Shown: piece by piece, positions 9,782-22,256 of the stretch | How positions within the stretch are numbered: the stretch's first letter is position 1 | How the letters are laid out: the number at the start of each line of letters is the position of its first letter | From: Rariglobus sp. | GTDB taxonomy: Bacteria > Verrucomicrobiota > Verrucomicrobiia > Opitutales > Opitutaceae | Direction of reading: 5' to 3' | Assembly: GCA_029266495.1 (NCBI GenBank) | Contig: JAQSWS010000033.1 | Location: 1-61,242 of the forward strand | DNA: 61,242 bases | Program-made: the position numbers and the translations under genes | Notes under the pieces: generated by a model | Told to the model about the DNA's origin: nothing | Databases searched by the model: none | What the model saw: only the letters and a program-made list of their open reading frames with translations

Positions 9782-10741
9782 ATGGACAAAAACGGGAGCT
9801 GTTGCGCCCCGGGGCGTGAGGGACGCGGTGCCGCCGCCACCGCGGAGACGCCCGGGTTCGCCCGGGTTGCGACGGGTTCGACCGCGGAAATGAAACGGCT
9901 CCCCGGAGGAAAGTTCCTCATGGGAAACGAGCGTGGTTACGGCTTCGCCTCCGATGGCGAGGGACCGGTCCATGAAGTGGAGCTGGCGCCCTTCTGGATC
10001 GACGTGACGGTGGTGACGAACGAGCAGTTCAACGTGTTTGTGAATGCCACCGGCTACAAGACGGAGTCCGAGCGTTTCGGCTGGTCGTTCGTATTTTGGG
10101 GACACCTTTCGGCGAAACAATTGCAGACGGCCGCGCCGGCACGGGTGCTCGGATCCGAGTGGTGGTGCCGGCTGGACGGCGCCGACTGGCGGCATCCGGA
10201 GGGGACCGGCTCCAACATCAAGAAACGCTGGAGTCACCCGGTCGTGCACGTGTCGTGGAACGACGCGCGCGCCTATGCCGCCTGGGCCGGCAAGCGCCTG
10301 CCCACCGAGGCCGAGTGGGAATATGCGGCGCGCGGCGGACTGCCGCACTTGAACCGTTACCCGTGGGGCGACGAGCTTGAGCCGGGCGGCAGGCATCTGA
10401 TGAATGTGTGGCAGGGCGATTTCCCTGCGCGCAATACCGAGGCCGACGGTTACTACGGGCCGGGACCGGCGAAGAGTTTTCGCGCGAACGGATTCGGCCT
10501 CTACAACACGACCGGCAATGTGTGGGAGTGGTGTTGGGACTGGTTTGACGAGACCTACTATGCGCGCAGCCCGGTGATGGACCCGGCCGGCCCGTGCCAT
10601 GGGGAGAGGCGCGTGATGCGCGGCGGCAGTCACCTGTGCCATGCGAGTTACTGCAACCGCTACCGCGTTGATGCGCGCAACGCGAACACGCCTGACAGCG
10701 CGACGACGAACCTGGGGTTCCGATGCGTGCGCGACGTCTAG
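9782..10741 (+). CDS. Formylglycine-generating enzyme (sulfatase-activating, SUMF1 family)
   Basis: This 319-residue enzyme oxidises the active-site cysteine of sulfatases to formylglycine. The end of the protein (GGSHLCHASYCNRYRVDARN, then NTPDS and NLGFRC) carries both catalytic cysteines of genuine FGEs, Cys286 and Cys291; many FGE-sulfatase-domain proteins lack them. The N-terminal RLPGGKFLMGNE and the central LPTEAEWEYAARGG blocks are canonical. There is no signal peptide, so it should act in the cytoplasm. It converges on a Cys-type sulfatase, the obvious substrate; a single CTAG at 10738-10741 supplies the TAG stop of both genes. Confidence 0.93.
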   Translation: MDKNGSCCAPGREGRGAAATAETPGFARVATGSTAEMKRLPGGKFLMGNERGYGFASDGEGPVHEVELAPFWIDVTVVTNEQFNVFVNATGYKTESERFGWSFVFWGHLSAKQLQTAAPARVLGSEWWCRLDGADWRHPEGTGSNIKKRWSHPVVHVSWNDARAYAAWAGKRLPTEAEWEYAARGGLPHLNRYPWGDELEPGGRHLMNVWQGDFPARNTEADGYYGPGPAKSFRANGFGLYNTTGNVWEWCWDWFDETYYARSPVMDPAGPCHGERRVMRGGSHLCHASYCNRYRVDARNANTPDSATTNLGFRCVRDV

Positions 10742-12267
10742 GGTGTGTCTGGGAAGGAAACCGTCCTGGTCAGGTAACGGTCGCGTAAAACTGCGGCGCC
10801 ATCCGCGCGGCCGGTGGCCTCAAGCCGGGTGAGATAGTGATTAAATTCTTCAGGACCGCCGGGATTTCCGGGGTGGATGAGACGGGCGTGGAAGGGGCCG
10901 CCTTCGCGGATCACCGTCCAGAGCGGATCGGTCACGTCATCGGAATGGAGTGCCATGCGTTGCATCTGGGCGTCGTGCCAGCGGGCGAGGCGCCAGGCGC
11001 CTTCGCGAAGGAGACCGGGATGCTGTGCCGCGAGGTCGTTTTGCTCGTGCGGATCGCGGGCGAGATCGAAGAGTATCTCCTGCGGGAAGAGATGGAAGCC
11101 ATCGTGGTAGGTGCGCAGGTAGAGCCAGTTTTCCCAGCGGACGGCGCGCTGGCAGACATGGGCGCATTGGGAGAAGACAATTTCGTCGCGCCCGGCGGAG
11201 GCGTCGCCGGTTCGCACGGCGGGAGCAAAGCTGGCGCCATCCCAGAGCGGTTGGTGTTCGCCGCCGAGCAGCTCCATGAGCGTGGGCGCCAGGTCTATGT
11301 TGTAGTGGAACTTTGAATTCACACCCTGGCTTCCGCCCGGCCACTTGATGATAAGCGGGACGCGGCAGGTGGCGGCGTCGGCGGTTCCGTGTTCGCTGTA
11401 GAGGCCGAGTTCGCCGAGGTTCTCGCCGTGATCGGCGGAGATGATGATGGCCGTGTCGTCGTAGAGGCCGGCGGCCTTGAGTTTGGCGACGATGCGGCCG
11501 ACGTGGTCGTCCACGTAACGGATGCCGGTATCGTAACCATTAAACACGCGGCGGAGGTCGTGGCGGTTGCGGATGGCTCCGGGCGAACGGGGGAAGGCGG
11601 GATTTTCGCGGTCGCCATACATGTCGAGGTCGAGCGAGGAGTGTGGGCCGGTGAGGCGATTATGACGGGCGATTATGGCTTCGGCGCCGGCTTCCAGCCA
11701 GGGGGGAAGCGGCGCGTCGGCAAAGGGCTCACCGTAGTCGAGCGGCACACGGTAGGGGGTGTGGATGTCCCAGAAATTGACGTGAAGAAACCAGTTGTCG
11801 GCGGAGGCCTTGTGATCGAGCCAGGTTTCAATCGACGGCCAGACGTCTCCGGCGGATTCCACGCCGCCGCCGCCGGAGTTATGGATTTCATTGAACCCGG
11901 CGTAGAACCAATGCGCGCCGTGGCGCTGGCCGAAGGGTGAAATCATCGCGGTGTGCAGGCCGAGGCGCTGGAGCTGGCGGGCAAGACCCTGGCGCACGAA
12001 GGAGTCGGAGAAGTCACGGCGGGGGCCCTCGTTCTTTGGACTGGCTGCGGTGCCTCCGTGGCCGACGACGCCGGTGTGAATGCCAAAGCGGCCCGAATAG
12101 AGGGCGGTCCGTGACGGCAGACACGGGGCATCGGAGGTGTGGCAGCCATTGAAGATCATCGCCTGACGGGCAATGGCGTCGATGTGAGGCGAGGTGTTGC
12201 GATGGTAGCCGTAACAACCGAGGTGGTCGGGGCGGCAGGAATCGAGGTCCAGGTAAAGGATTCGCAT
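10738..12267 (-). CDS. Cys-type sulfatase, apparently cytoplasmic
   Basis: This 509-residue arylsulfatase-family enzyme would hydrolyse sulfate esters. The modification motif is Cys49-Leu-Pro-Ser-Arg, the C-x-P-x-R form that FGE converts to formylglycine. Metal-binding residues are seen at DLDSCRPDHLG near the start and ISADHGENLGELG later. The protein begins MRILYLDLDS without a signal peptide, which is uncommon for this family. The open frame continues far upstream through the regulator gene in another frame, but the ATG at 12267 starts the first conserved strand and follows the regulator stop by 4 nt. The substrate is unknown. Confidence 0.9.
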   Translation of the reverse strand: MRILYLDLDSCRPDHLGCYGYHRNTSPHIDAIARQAMIFNGCHTSDAPCLPSRTALYSGRFGIHTGVVGHGGTAASPKNEGPRRDFSDSFVRQGLARQLQRLGLHTAMISPFGQRHGAHWFYAGFNEIHNSGGGGVESAGDVWPSIETWLDHKASADNWFLHVNFWDIHTPYRVPLDYGEPFADAPLPPWLEAGAEAIIARHNRLTGPHSSLDLDMYGDRENPAFPRSPGAIRNRHDLRRVFNGYDTGIRYVDDHVGRIVAKLKAAGLYDDTAIIISADHGENLGELGLYSEHGTADAATCRVPLIIKWPGGSQGVNSKFHYNIDLAPTLMELLGGEHQPLWDGASFAPAVRTGDASAGRDEIVFSQCAHVCQRAVRWENWLYLRTYHDGFHLFPQEILFDLARDPHEQNDLAAQHPGLLREGAWRLARWHDAQMQRMALHSDDVTDPLWTVIREGGPFHARLIHPGNPGGPEEFNHYLTRLEATGRADGAAVLRDRYLTRTVSFPDTP

Positions 12268-12271
12268 GGGA

Positions 12272-13024
12272 TTAGTGGGCGATGGTGACGCCGGCGCCGC
12301 GCAAGGCGGAGACGAGTTGAGCGGGCGTGGGGGCCTTGGGACTGAAGGTGAGCGAGGAGGCGGCGACGAGGAGGCCGGCGAAGACGTTTCCGGGGAGCCG
12401 CACGGCGACGGCTGCGCGGCGCACGCCAAAGGAATTGAAAGTGGTGTCGGAGGCCGACTCGTGCTCGCGGGCGGCGACGAGCAGGGTGCGTGCATCGCGC
12501 AGCGGGAGGCGGGTGCGCTGGCCGTCGCGGGCGAAATGGTGGATCCCTGCCTGAAGGGCGGGTGCGGAGGGAACGAGTGCATGGCCGAGGCGGGCGACGG
12601 CATCGAATTCGGTGTTCCATTCGCGGACAAATCCGGGCCGGGCCTGCACGAGGACTTCAGCGCGGGAGGGAAGCTGCTGCAGGCGCAACTCCATGCCGCG
12701 CGCGGACGGCTCATACCATTCGATGGTGACGCCGAGGGATTCGGCGAGCTGGCGCATCGCGGCGGACAGACGAGGAACGAAGGCGCCGCTTTCGTCGGGA
12801 CGAAAGCTCCATGTGAGCCGGTAGCGGCGGGCGGAATCGCGCTCGGCATGGCCGAGGGCGCGCAGGGTTTCGAGCAGCCGGAAGGTGGAGCTGCGGGGCA
12901 GGCAAAGACGAACGGCCACGGCCTCCATGGCGAGCGGTCCCTCGCTGGCAAGGAGCCGCATGGCGGCAAGTCCGCGGACGAAAGCGGGAACGGTTGATGC
13001 GGAGGAAGGGTGTCCGGTTTCCAT
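12272..13024 (-). CDS. IclR-like transcriptional regulator
   Basis: This 250-residue protein has an N-terminal winged helix-turn-helix (about residues 15-65, with LAMEAVAVRLCLPRSSTFRLLETLRALG) and a C-terminal ligand-binding-like region, as in IclR regulators. The C-terminal half is weakly conserved. It is first in an operon with the sulfatase (4-nt gap), so it probably controls use of a sulfated substrate. An inverted repeat overlaps its start codon and may be its own operator. Confidence 0.75.
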   Translation of the reverse strand: METGHPSSASTVPAFVRGLAAMRLLASEGPLAMEAVAVRLCLPRSSTFRLLETLRALGHAERDSARRYRLTWSFRPDESGAFVPRLSAAMRQLAESLGVTIEWYEPSARGMELRLQQLPSRAEVLVQARPGFVREWNTEFDAVARLGHALVPSAPALQAGIHHFARDGQRTRLPLRDARTLLVAAREHESASDTTFNSFGVRRAAVAVRLPGNVFAGLLVAASSLTFSPKAPTPAQLVSALRGAGVTIAH

Positions 13025-13046
13025 TAGTGAAAATTGTCAACTAATG
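13022..13046. promoter_or_regulatory. Inverted repeat over the IclR-like gene start
   Basis: CATTAGT (13022-13028) and ACTAATG (13040-13046) form a perfect 7-bp inverted repeat with an 11-nt spacer. The left arm contains the start codon of the regulator. A TTGACA hexamer lies on the minus strand at 13035-13040, but I see no matching -10 at normal spacing. Autoregulation is an inference. Confidence 0.4.
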
Positions 13047-13088
13047 AAAGCAGACGAATGCCGGCCAGGCAAACGCAGGCGGCGGACG

Positions 13089-13119
13089 CAAAAAGGCCGG
13101 TCGCGGAAGGCGACCGGCC
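13089..13119 (-). terminator. Intrinsic terminator of secA
   Basis: A perfect 10-bp stem (GGCCGGTCGC at 13095-13104 with GCGACCGGCC at 13110-13119) with a 5-nt loop is followed on the minus strand by five T. It lies 28 nt beyond the secA stop. Confidence 0.9.
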
Positions 13120-13146
13120 GGAGGACGGGGAGGGCGGTGCGGAGGC

Positions 13147-16143
<2,997 letters not shown>

Positions 16144-16475
16144 GAAGAGTGGAGAAAGTAGGCCGGACGGGAGGCTTGGCAAACGACAAAATCGCTTCCG
16201 AGGTGACGTTCGTGAAGAGGGGATGAGACACCGGACCTTTGAATTGTTACGGGGAGAGCCGGACTTTTGTTCGGTTTGGCCGCAAGAGGGGGAGGCGGGT
16301 AAGGGGGCGGGGTTGACGGCAAGCCCTTCACGGCGAATTCCCTCAGATTTATGAAATACATGTAAAATCTAAGGCCGTGGTGGCTAATTGGTTAATTTTA
16401 ATGCAATCACCCTGCGAAGCACGGGGTTGCACAGCTAGGTAATTTTCCTACCGTGGGGACATACCCCTACCTCAG
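16144..16475. other. Intergenic region between secA and a small unknown gene
   Basis: These 332 nt separate two divergent genes and should hold both promoters. The half near secA is GC-rich with no clear pattern. The half from about 16340 is much more AT-rich than the surroundings. It contains a short inverted repeat (AGATTT at 16345-16350 with AAATCT at 16365-16370) and a TAGG ... CCTA repeat near 16435. No convincing -35/-10 pair, riboswitch or RNA gene was found. Confidence 0.4.
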
Positions 16476-16883
16476 ATGAGCAATCCTACCTTTGCGGAAT
16501 GCTTTTGCGCGAAAAACAATCTCCCTCCGGAGAAATTTGCGCGAGCTGTCTTCCGCCAGACCCTGTATCGCCGCACCCACCTTGTGAGATGGCTGCTACC
16601 GCTGATTAATCAGAACTATTTTGCCGCGGATTTTGATCTTATTTATGGAGTGGAACATCTCCGCCGGCTGCGCGACTTCGTGGCGGAAGCCGAACGCTTC
16701 AATGAGCATCCGGCAAACCGGGGGTGGTTGAGGCGGACGTTTTGCCTGCGTGTGTCGACGTGCCGCCTGAAGGCGCTCATCCGTGAAACGCTGCCGGCCA
16801 GAACGAGGCACACCAACCCGGGTCTGTCGGAAGATGAGGGCACGGCGGTGCCGTTTGAGATGCGCTCGACCAGCAACGTCTGA
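16476..16883 (+). CDS. Small cytoplasmic protein of unknown function
   Basis: This 135-residue basic protein has no signal peptide or membrane segment. The central part (YRRTHLVRWLLPLINQNYF, then DFDLIYGVEHLRRLRDF) looks helical and well structured; the C terminus is probably disordered. I do not recognise the family. It stands alone, divergent from secA and converging on the C39-like gene with a 2-nt gap. The ATG at 16476 is the only plausible start. Confidence 0.65.
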   Translation: MSNPTFAECFCAKNNLPPEKFARAVFRQTLYRRTHLVRWLLPLINQNYFAADFDLIYGVEHLRRLRDFVAEAERFNEHPANRGWLRRTFCLRVSTCRLKALIRETLPARTRHTNPGLSEDEGTAVPFEMRSTSNV

Positions 16884-16885
16884 GT

Positions 16886-18313
16886 CTACCAGGCGAGCGC
16901 CCAATATTCGTCCTGCGATGCCTTTTGCGCGACGGCAACCGGGACCCAGCGTTCCTGAAACTGCGGTCCCCATGAATCGGATACGGCGATTTCATTCGTC
17001 GCACGGTTGTAGCCGATGATCAGGCAGGCGTGGCTTGAGGCGGGGTCGGGCTGAAGGGCGGCGAGCTCGGCCGGCGTGGGTGCACGTTTCAAGTCGAACA
17101 AGGCGGTGGAGGTTTGACGCGTCTCCGTGTTACGACTGGCGAGGGCGTTGAATCCATCGGTGGAATACAAGCCCCAGATGAGAGGGCGGCCTTCATCGAT
17201 GTAGCGGGCGATACCGGCGACAGTAAGTTTGACGGAGACCTGCTCAAGGCGCCGGCCTTGGCGACGCACATAACGATCGAGGCTCCGGGTCATCGCGTCG
17301 AGGGTGGAGCCTCCGCCAAAATCCGTGCCGCCGCTCGCGGCGAGTTCATACATGTCGGCGGGGATGCCGGCGTAACGAAGGTAACGCTCGAAGGTCGCGG
17401 GCACGCAGTAGCCCTTGGGGCCCTGGTCCACCATCGGGATCTGATCGAGGATGACGTCTCCGCCGGTGCGGCGGGTGATTCGTTCCTTGAAGAGGCGGCG
17501 CACCTGTTCGTCAGCGAGCCGCGGAGGTGCGGAGCGGTCCGAGGGCAGGATTTTCAACGACACCATTTGCCCGGCATCGTGGCTCGCGAGGAGGGCGTGC
17601 GTCCCCCATTCCCAGCGCAAGGAATGACGGCCGGCGTCGAGTCCGCCGACGGCGACCTCGCGCTTGGGTTCACCGAGTTTTGTGGTGAGTGCCGCGGTGA
17701 GGGCATCGAAGTCGCGCTTGAGTGCCTGCTCGAATTCCTGGAGCTCGGCCTTGGGCGGGGAGAAGTGGTCCTCGCGCTTGCGGAAAGGTGGGTAATCGCC
17801 GCGATTGGTGAACTGAACGGTGAGGGTGGTGATGCGGCCTTCGGCGGCCTGCAACGAGATCATGTGCGCCTTGGCGCCGAGAATCGGGAAGGGTTCGAGC
17901 GCATAGCCGCGGTAGCCCTCGAAGTGTTTCGTTTTTCCTTCCAGCGGCAGGTTGAGCCGAAGTGCAACCGTGGCGGGCGTGTCGTCCCAAAGGGAGTCGT
18001 CGGCGAGGAGCGGGAGGCCGAGAAGGGTGTTCAACTCCTCGAAGTCGCCGGGGGAGGAGGGCGGTGGGGCGACCGCCGTGGGGGCGGTTTTTTGAGTGAC
18101 GAAGGCGCGATCGGCGGGCGAGAGGAGAGTGAGCGCGAGCGTGAAGGTGCGTCCGTCGGGCCGGCGCAGGGTGACCTCGGAAACGCTGGCGGAAACGTAG
18201 TCGGCCTCCAGGGTGCGACCCTGGGTATCGGTCCAGATGCGGGCCTGCGCGCAGGCGGCGAGGACGAAAGCGAGGGCGGCGGCGGGAAAGGCTGTGAAAA
18301 GCGGGCGGGGCAT
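16886..18313 (-). CDS. Exported SHD1-like / C39-like cysteine peptidase-fold protein
   Basis: The product of about 475 residues has a signal peptide (PAAALAFVLAACAQA). An SHD1-like small beta domain follows (RIWTDTQGRTLEADYVSASV through LLSPADRAFV), then a central region and a C-terminal papain-like C39 domain. The C39 domain has a candidate Cys (MVDQGPKGYCVPATFERYL), His (SSHACLIIGYN) and Asp (AVSDSWGPQ) in the right order. It may cleave peptides or amides outside the cytoplasm; the substrate is unknown. The ATG at 18313 was chosen; another ATG at 18346 would add a Lys-rich stretch encoded by a purine tract that looks more like a ribosome-binding leader. Confidence 0.75.
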   Translation of the reverse strand: MPRPLFTAFPAAALAFVLAACAQARIWTDTQGRTLEADYVSASVSEVTLRRPDGRTFTLALTLLSPADRAFVTQKTAPTAVAPPPSSPGDFEELNTLLGLPLLADDSLWDDTPATVALRLNLPLEGKTKHFEGYRGYALEPFPILGAKAHMISLQAAEGRITTLTVQFTNRGDYPPFRKREDHFSPPKAELQEFEQALKRDFDALTAALTTKLGEPKREVAVGGLDAGRHSLRWEWGTHALLASHDAGQMVSLKILPSDRSAPPRLADEQVRRLFKERITRRTGGDVILDQIPMVDQGPKGYCVPATFERYLRYAGIPADMYELAASGGTDFGGGSTLDAMTRSLDRYVRRQGRRLEQVSVKLTVAGIARYIDEGRPLIWGLYSTDGFNALASRNTETRQTSTALFDLKRAPTPAELAALQPDPASSHACLIIGYNRATNEIAVSDSWGPQFQERWVPVAVAQKASQDEYWALAW

Positions 18314-18362
18314 AGACGACTCTTTCTCTTTCTTCTTAATCTTCATCTCTGGCGAAAGAGGA

Positions 18363-18421
18363 TGATTAAGGGACTCGAACGAAAACAGATCGTCAATTCT
18401 GCTTGGTCTTGAAGCGCGATC
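18363..18421. repeat. Diverged dispersed repeat, copy A
   Basis: This stretch resembles 35005-35065. The shared blocks are AAGGGACTCG (18368-18377), ATTCTGCTTGG, and CTTGAAGCGCGAT, each with one or a few changes between copies. Copy A lies directly upstream of the minus-strand SHD1/C39 gene. Confidence 0.6.
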
Positions 18422-18482
18422 ACCCCGCCACTCTGTCGCCGACTGCCTCGTTACGGCTCGGAGAAAGAAGAACGAGGCGGAA

Positions 18483-20684
18483 TCAGGAGAGGGCGCGCTG
18501 GGTGGCGGCGGCGATGAAGTAACTCTGGGCGGAGAACGGCGGAGCGTTGGCGGCCCGCGGGACGGGCAGATAGCCGCCGTTGGCGTGAAGTTCCCGGGCG
18601 TGTTCGTTGTCCTGGAGTTCCATCACGAACAATTCATCGGTGATCCAGCGGCGCAGGGCGGGATCGCGGACGGGATAGACCACCTCGACACGGCGGAAGA
18701 AATTGCGCGGCATCCAGTCGGCGCTGCCGGCAAGAACGAGCGGTTCGCCTTCGCCGGCGTTCTCGAAATAAAATGCCCGGGCGTGTTCCAGGTAGCGGCC
18801 CACGATGCTGCGCACGCGGATGTTGTCACTGAGGCCCTTCACCCCGGGGACAAGGCAGCAGACGCCGCGCACGATGATGTCGATTTTCACGCCGGCGCGG
18901 GAGGCCGCGTAGAGTTTGTCGATGGTGGCCTTGTCCACGAGGGAGTTCATCTTGACGATGATCCGGGCCGGCCGGCCGGCCGCGGCGTTGTCGGTCTCCC
19001 TCTGTATCAGCTCCTGGGTACGACGGTGGAGGTTGTAGGGCGCGACCAGCAGGTGTTCGAAGACGGGCTCGCGGCTGAAGCCGGTGAGGGTGTTGAAGAG
19101 GTTGGCGGCGTCGGAGGTGAGTTCGTCCCGGGCGGTGAAATAGCTGAGGTCGGTGTAAAGCTTCGCGGTCTTCGGGTTGTAATTGCCCGTGCCGAGGTGG
19201 GCGTAGCGGCGGAGCAGCCTGCCTTCGCGACGGACGACCAGGGAGCATTTGCAGTGGGTCTTGTGGCCGATGAGGCCGTAGACGACGTGCACGCCGGCTT
19301 CCTCGAGCTGCTTGGCCCACTGGATGTTGTTGGCCTCGTCGAAGCGGGCCTTCAGTTCGACCAGCGCGGTGACCTGCTTGCCGTTTTTCGACGCCTCGAT
19401 GAGGGCGCGGACGATCGGCGAGTCGCCGCTGGTGCGGTAGAGTGTCTGCTTGATGGCGAAGACCTGCGGATCGCGGGCGGCCTGTTCGACGAAATCGACG
19501 ACCGGCTGGAACGAATCATAGGGATGGTGCAGCAAAACGTCCTGCGCGCGCAATGTCTCGAAAATATGGGCGGGGTCGCGGAGCGGGGAGACGTTGACCG
19601 GGGTGAAAGGCGGATACTTGAGGTCGGGGCGGTCCACCTCGGCGAGGCTCATCAGCCGCAGGAGATTGAGCGGGCCGTTGAGACGGAAAACGTATTCGTG
19701 GGAGAGGTCGAGGTGATCGAGGAGGGTGCTGAAAATGGCATCGTCCACGCCTTCCTCGATTTCGAGGCGCACGGCGGCGCCGCGGCGGAGGTTGCGAAGC
19801 TCGTCCTCGATTTTTTTGAGCAGGTTTTCGGCTTCCTCCTCGTCGATGTAGAGGTCGCTGTTGCGGGTGACGCGGAAGGAGTGGGCTCCGGTCACGCGAT
19901 AGCCGGGAAAGAACTCGCCGGCGCACAGCTTGATGATCTCGGAGAGAAAGAGAAAGCGCTGCGGGGTGGCGCCGGCCGGGTCGATGGGCACGAGGCGGGG
20001 GAGGATGCGCGGCACGGGCAGGATGGCGACGAGCTGCTCGACCTCGGGGGTGGCGGGGTTGTCGAGGGAGACGATGACGTTGAGCGTCTTGTTGCCGAGC
20101 TGGGGAAAGGGATGCGACTGGTCGAGCGCGAGCGGGGTGAGGACGGGGTAGACCTGCTCGTGGAAATAAGAGGTGACCCAGGCGAGTTCGAAGGGGGTGA
20201 GCTCGGCGGCGGTCTTGAAGACAATGCCTTCGGCGGCGAGCGCGGGCATGAGTTCGTTTTGCCAGCAGTCGTATTGGTCTTCGACGAGCGAGGCCACGAC
20301 GGAGTGGATGCGGCGAAGGGATTCCTTGGGGCCGAGACCGTCGACACTGGGCTCGGTCACGCCGCTTTCGACCTGCTGGATGATGCCGGAGACGCGGATC
20401 TCGAAAAACTCGTCCAGGTTGGAGGAGACGATCGCGAGGAATTTGACGCGTTCGAGGAGGGGATGCTTCGCGTTCCGGGCCTGCTCCAGCACACGGCGGT
20501 TAAAGGCGAGCCAGCTCAGTTCGCGGTTGAAATAGGCGGCCTTGACCGGCTTGGCCGAAGGCGTGACCGGTCGGTGGCGGGGTTTCGGGGTGATGACACG
20601 TTCATCGGCGGGCGCGACGGGAGCCGCCGTGGCCGGGGCGGCGGGAGGCTTGGTGGGGCGGGTCTTTTTGCGCTTCGTGGCCAT
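18483..20684 (-). CDS. ppk1: Polyphosphate kinase 1
   Basis: This 733-residue enzyme makes polyphosphate from ATP. It has the PPK1 N-terminal segment ([19 protein letters not shown]), the phosphorylated-histidine region ([20 protein letters not shown]), [12 protein letters not shown], and the C-terminal [19 protein letters not shown]. The first 45 residues are a Lys/Pro/Ala-rich tail. The ATG at 20684 was chosen because the longer frame upstream has no conserved content. The gene stands alone, with a GCCTCGTT ... AACGAGGC inverted repeat just after its stop (18445-18478) that may act in 3' end formation. Confidence 0.96.
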   Translation of the reverse strand: MATKRKKTRPTKPPAAPATAAPVAPADERVITPKPRHRPVTPSAKPVKAAYFNRELSWLAFNRRVLEQARNAKHPLLERVKFLAIVSSNLDEFFEIRVSGIIQQVESGVTEPSVDGLGPKESLRRIHSVVASLVEDQYDCWQNELMPALAAEGIVFKTAAELTPFELAWVTSYFHEQVYPVLTPLALDQSHPFPQLGNKTLNVIVSLDNPATPEVEQLVAILPVPRILPRLVPIDPAGATPQRFLFLSEIIKLCAGEFFPGYRVTGAHSFRVTRNSDLYIDEEEAENLLKKIEDELRNLRRGAAVRLEIEEGVDDAIFSTLLDHLDLSHEYVFRLNGPLNLLRLMSLAEVDRPDLKYPPFTPVNVSPLRDPAHIFETLRAQDVLLHHPYDSFQPVVDFVEQAARDPQVFAIKQTLYRTSGDSPIVRALIEASKNGKQVTALVELKARFDEANNIQWAKQLEEAGVHVVYGLIGHKTHCKCSLVVRREGRLLRRYAHLGTGNYNPKTAKLYTDLSYFTARDELTSDAANLFNTLTGFSREPVFEHLLVAPYNLHRRTQELIQRETDNAAAGRPARIIVKMNSLVDKATIDKLYAASRAGVKIDIIVRGVCCLVPGVKGLSDNIRVRSIVGRYLEHARAFYFENAGEGEPLVLAGSADWMPRNFFRRVEVVYPVRDPALRRWITDELFVMELQDNEHARELHANGGYLPVPRAANAPPFSAQSYFIAAATQRALS

Positions 20685-20779
20685 CGGATGAAGAGGGCGG
20701 AGACTAAAGTCGGCGCAGGACGAAACCAGCCTTTTATGAGGTGTTACGGGAATGTAACGCTGCCGGGGAGTGCCCGGGA

Positions 20780-22153
20780 TCATTCCACCCAAAGTGTCTT
20801 GATGTTCACAAACTCCCGGATGCCGAAGGCGCTGAGCTCGCGGCCGAGGCCGGAGGCTTTGACTCCGCCGAAAGGCAGGCTGGAGTCGGAGCGGACCTGC
20901 GCGTTGATGAAGACCATGCCGGCATCGAGATGCTTTTGGGCGAGTTCGCGGGCACGGCGGCGGTTGCGACTGAAGATTGCCGCACCCAGGCCGTAGGCGG
21001 TGTCGTTGGCGATGCGCAGGGCGTCCGCTTCGTCCTTGGCGGGGATGATGGCGGCGACGGGTCCGAAGAGTTCCTCGTCATAGGCGGGCATGCCGGGACG
21101 GACGCCGGAGAGCACGGTGGCGGGATAGAAGGCGCCTTTGTTTCTGGCAGGGGGGAGTATTCCGCCGAGGAGGACGCGGGCGCCGCGTTTCACGCTTTTT
21201 TGGACCTGCGCGTGGAGTTCGTCGCGGAGGTCGGTGCGCGCGAGCGGCCCGAAGTCGGTGCCTTTGGCGGTGGGATCGCCCATGCGGCGGGCGGCCATGC
21301 GCGCGATGAATTTTGGCTCGAAGGCGGCGCGGACGCTTTCGACGACGATGAACCGTTTGGCGGCGACGCAGCTTTGGCCTGCGTTGGTCAGGCGGGCCTT
21401 GGCGCAGGTTTCGGCGGCGAGGTCGAGGTCGGCGTCGGCGAGGATCACATAGGGGTCGCTGCCGCCCAGTTCCAGCACGGCGGGTTTGAGCGCGGTGCCG
21501 GCGAGCGCGCCGACTTTGCGCCCGGCGGTGGTGCTGCCGGTGAGGGTGACGCCGCGGATGCGCGGGTCCTTGAGGACGGCGGGTATTGATTTGGAGGATA
21601 CGAGCAGGGTGCGCAGGAGCCCGGCGGGAACGCGGGCCCTGGAGAAGACGCGTTCGATCGCGAGGGCACAGCCGCTGGTGTTGGAGGCGTGCTTGAGGAG
21701 GATCGTGTTGCCGGCCATCAACGCGGGCGCGGCGGCGCGGAAGAGCTGCCAGAAAGGGAAGTTCCACGGCATGATGGCGAGAATCACGCCAAGCGGTTCA
21801 AAGAGCACCCGGGTGTTTTTCGGTGCGCCGGCAGGGCGGTGGGATTTAAGGAAACCGGCGGCATGCTTTGCGTAGAAGTCGCAGCACGCGGCGCACTTTT
21901 CGATTTCGAGGCGGGCGTCTTCCAGGGGCTTGCCCATCTCGGCGGTGATGAGGCGGGCAAGGGCGGCTTGTTGTTTGCGCAGGGAGGCGCCGAGGGCGGT
22001 CAGGTGGCGGGCGCGCTCGGTGGGAGAAAGAGCGCGCCAGTCGAGGAAAGCGGCGTGGGTGGAGGCGAGTGCGGAGGAAACTTCAGCCGCGGTGTGTTCG
22101 CGGTGGCGGGCGATCACGCGGCCGGTGGCGGGGTTGATGGAGACGAGGGGCAT
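20780..22153 (-). CDS. NAD(P)-dependent aldehyde dehydrogenase, succinate-semialdehyde type
   Basis: This 457-residue enzyme oxidises an aldehyde to the acid. Catalytic residues are the Cys in [12 protein letters not shown] and the Glu in [11 protein letters not shown], with the cofactor-binding [10 protein letters not shown] and [12 protein letters not shown] blocks. Length and the [19 protein letters not shown] ending match the short succinate-semialdehyde dehydrogenase subfamily. No GABA pathway gene lies nearby, so the substrate is a family-level inference. The ATG at 22153 starts the conserved part; the frame extends 21 nt further. Confidence 0.85.
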   Translation of the reverse strand: MPLVSINPATGRVIARHREHTAAEVSSALASTHAAFLDWRALSPTERARHLTALGASLRKQQAALARLITAEMGKPLEDARLEIEKCAACCDFYAKHAAGFLKSHRPAGAPKNTRVLFEPLGVILAIMPWNFPFWQLFRAAAPALMAGNTILLKHASNTSGCALAIERVFSRARVPAGLLRTLLVSSKSIPAVLKDPRIRGVTLTGSTTAGRKVGALAGTALKPAVLELGGSDPYVILADADLDLAAETCAKARLTNAGQSCVAAKRFIVVESVRAAFEPKFIARMAARRMGDPTAKGTDFGPLARTDLRDELHAQVQKSVKRGARVLLGGILPPARNKGAFYPATVLSGVRPGMPAYDEELFGPVAAIIPAKDEADALRIANDTAYGLGAAIFSRNRRRARELAQKHLDAGMVFINAQVRSDSSLPFGGVKASGLGRELSAFGIREFVNIKTLWVE

Positions 22154-22169
22154 GCGGAGGAGGGTTGAC

Positions 22170-22196
22170 CACAAAATGCACAGAAGGCGCGAAAGC
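22170..22196. repeat. Nonamer-period repeat, locus 1
   Basis: Three 9-nt units in a row: CACAAAATG, CACAGAAGG, CGCGAAAGC. The first two match a second locus at 40820-40846. Confidence 0.5.
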
Positions 22197-22256
22197 GGAA
22201 GCTGCGGACGAGGCGAATCCTGACATCTGCGAGGCGGCGGACCCGGCGGGCCAGCC

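Noticed and set aside
12268-12969. Upstream extension of the sulfatase frame
   Set aside because: The frame stays open for 700 nt but overlaps the IclR-like gene in another frame, is Pro/Ser/Ala-rich, and lacks any conserved content before the MRILYLDLDS start.
18585-20996. Plus-strand open frame of 803 codons
   Set aside because: Antisense to polyphosphate kinase, with the same low-complexity composition and no motif.
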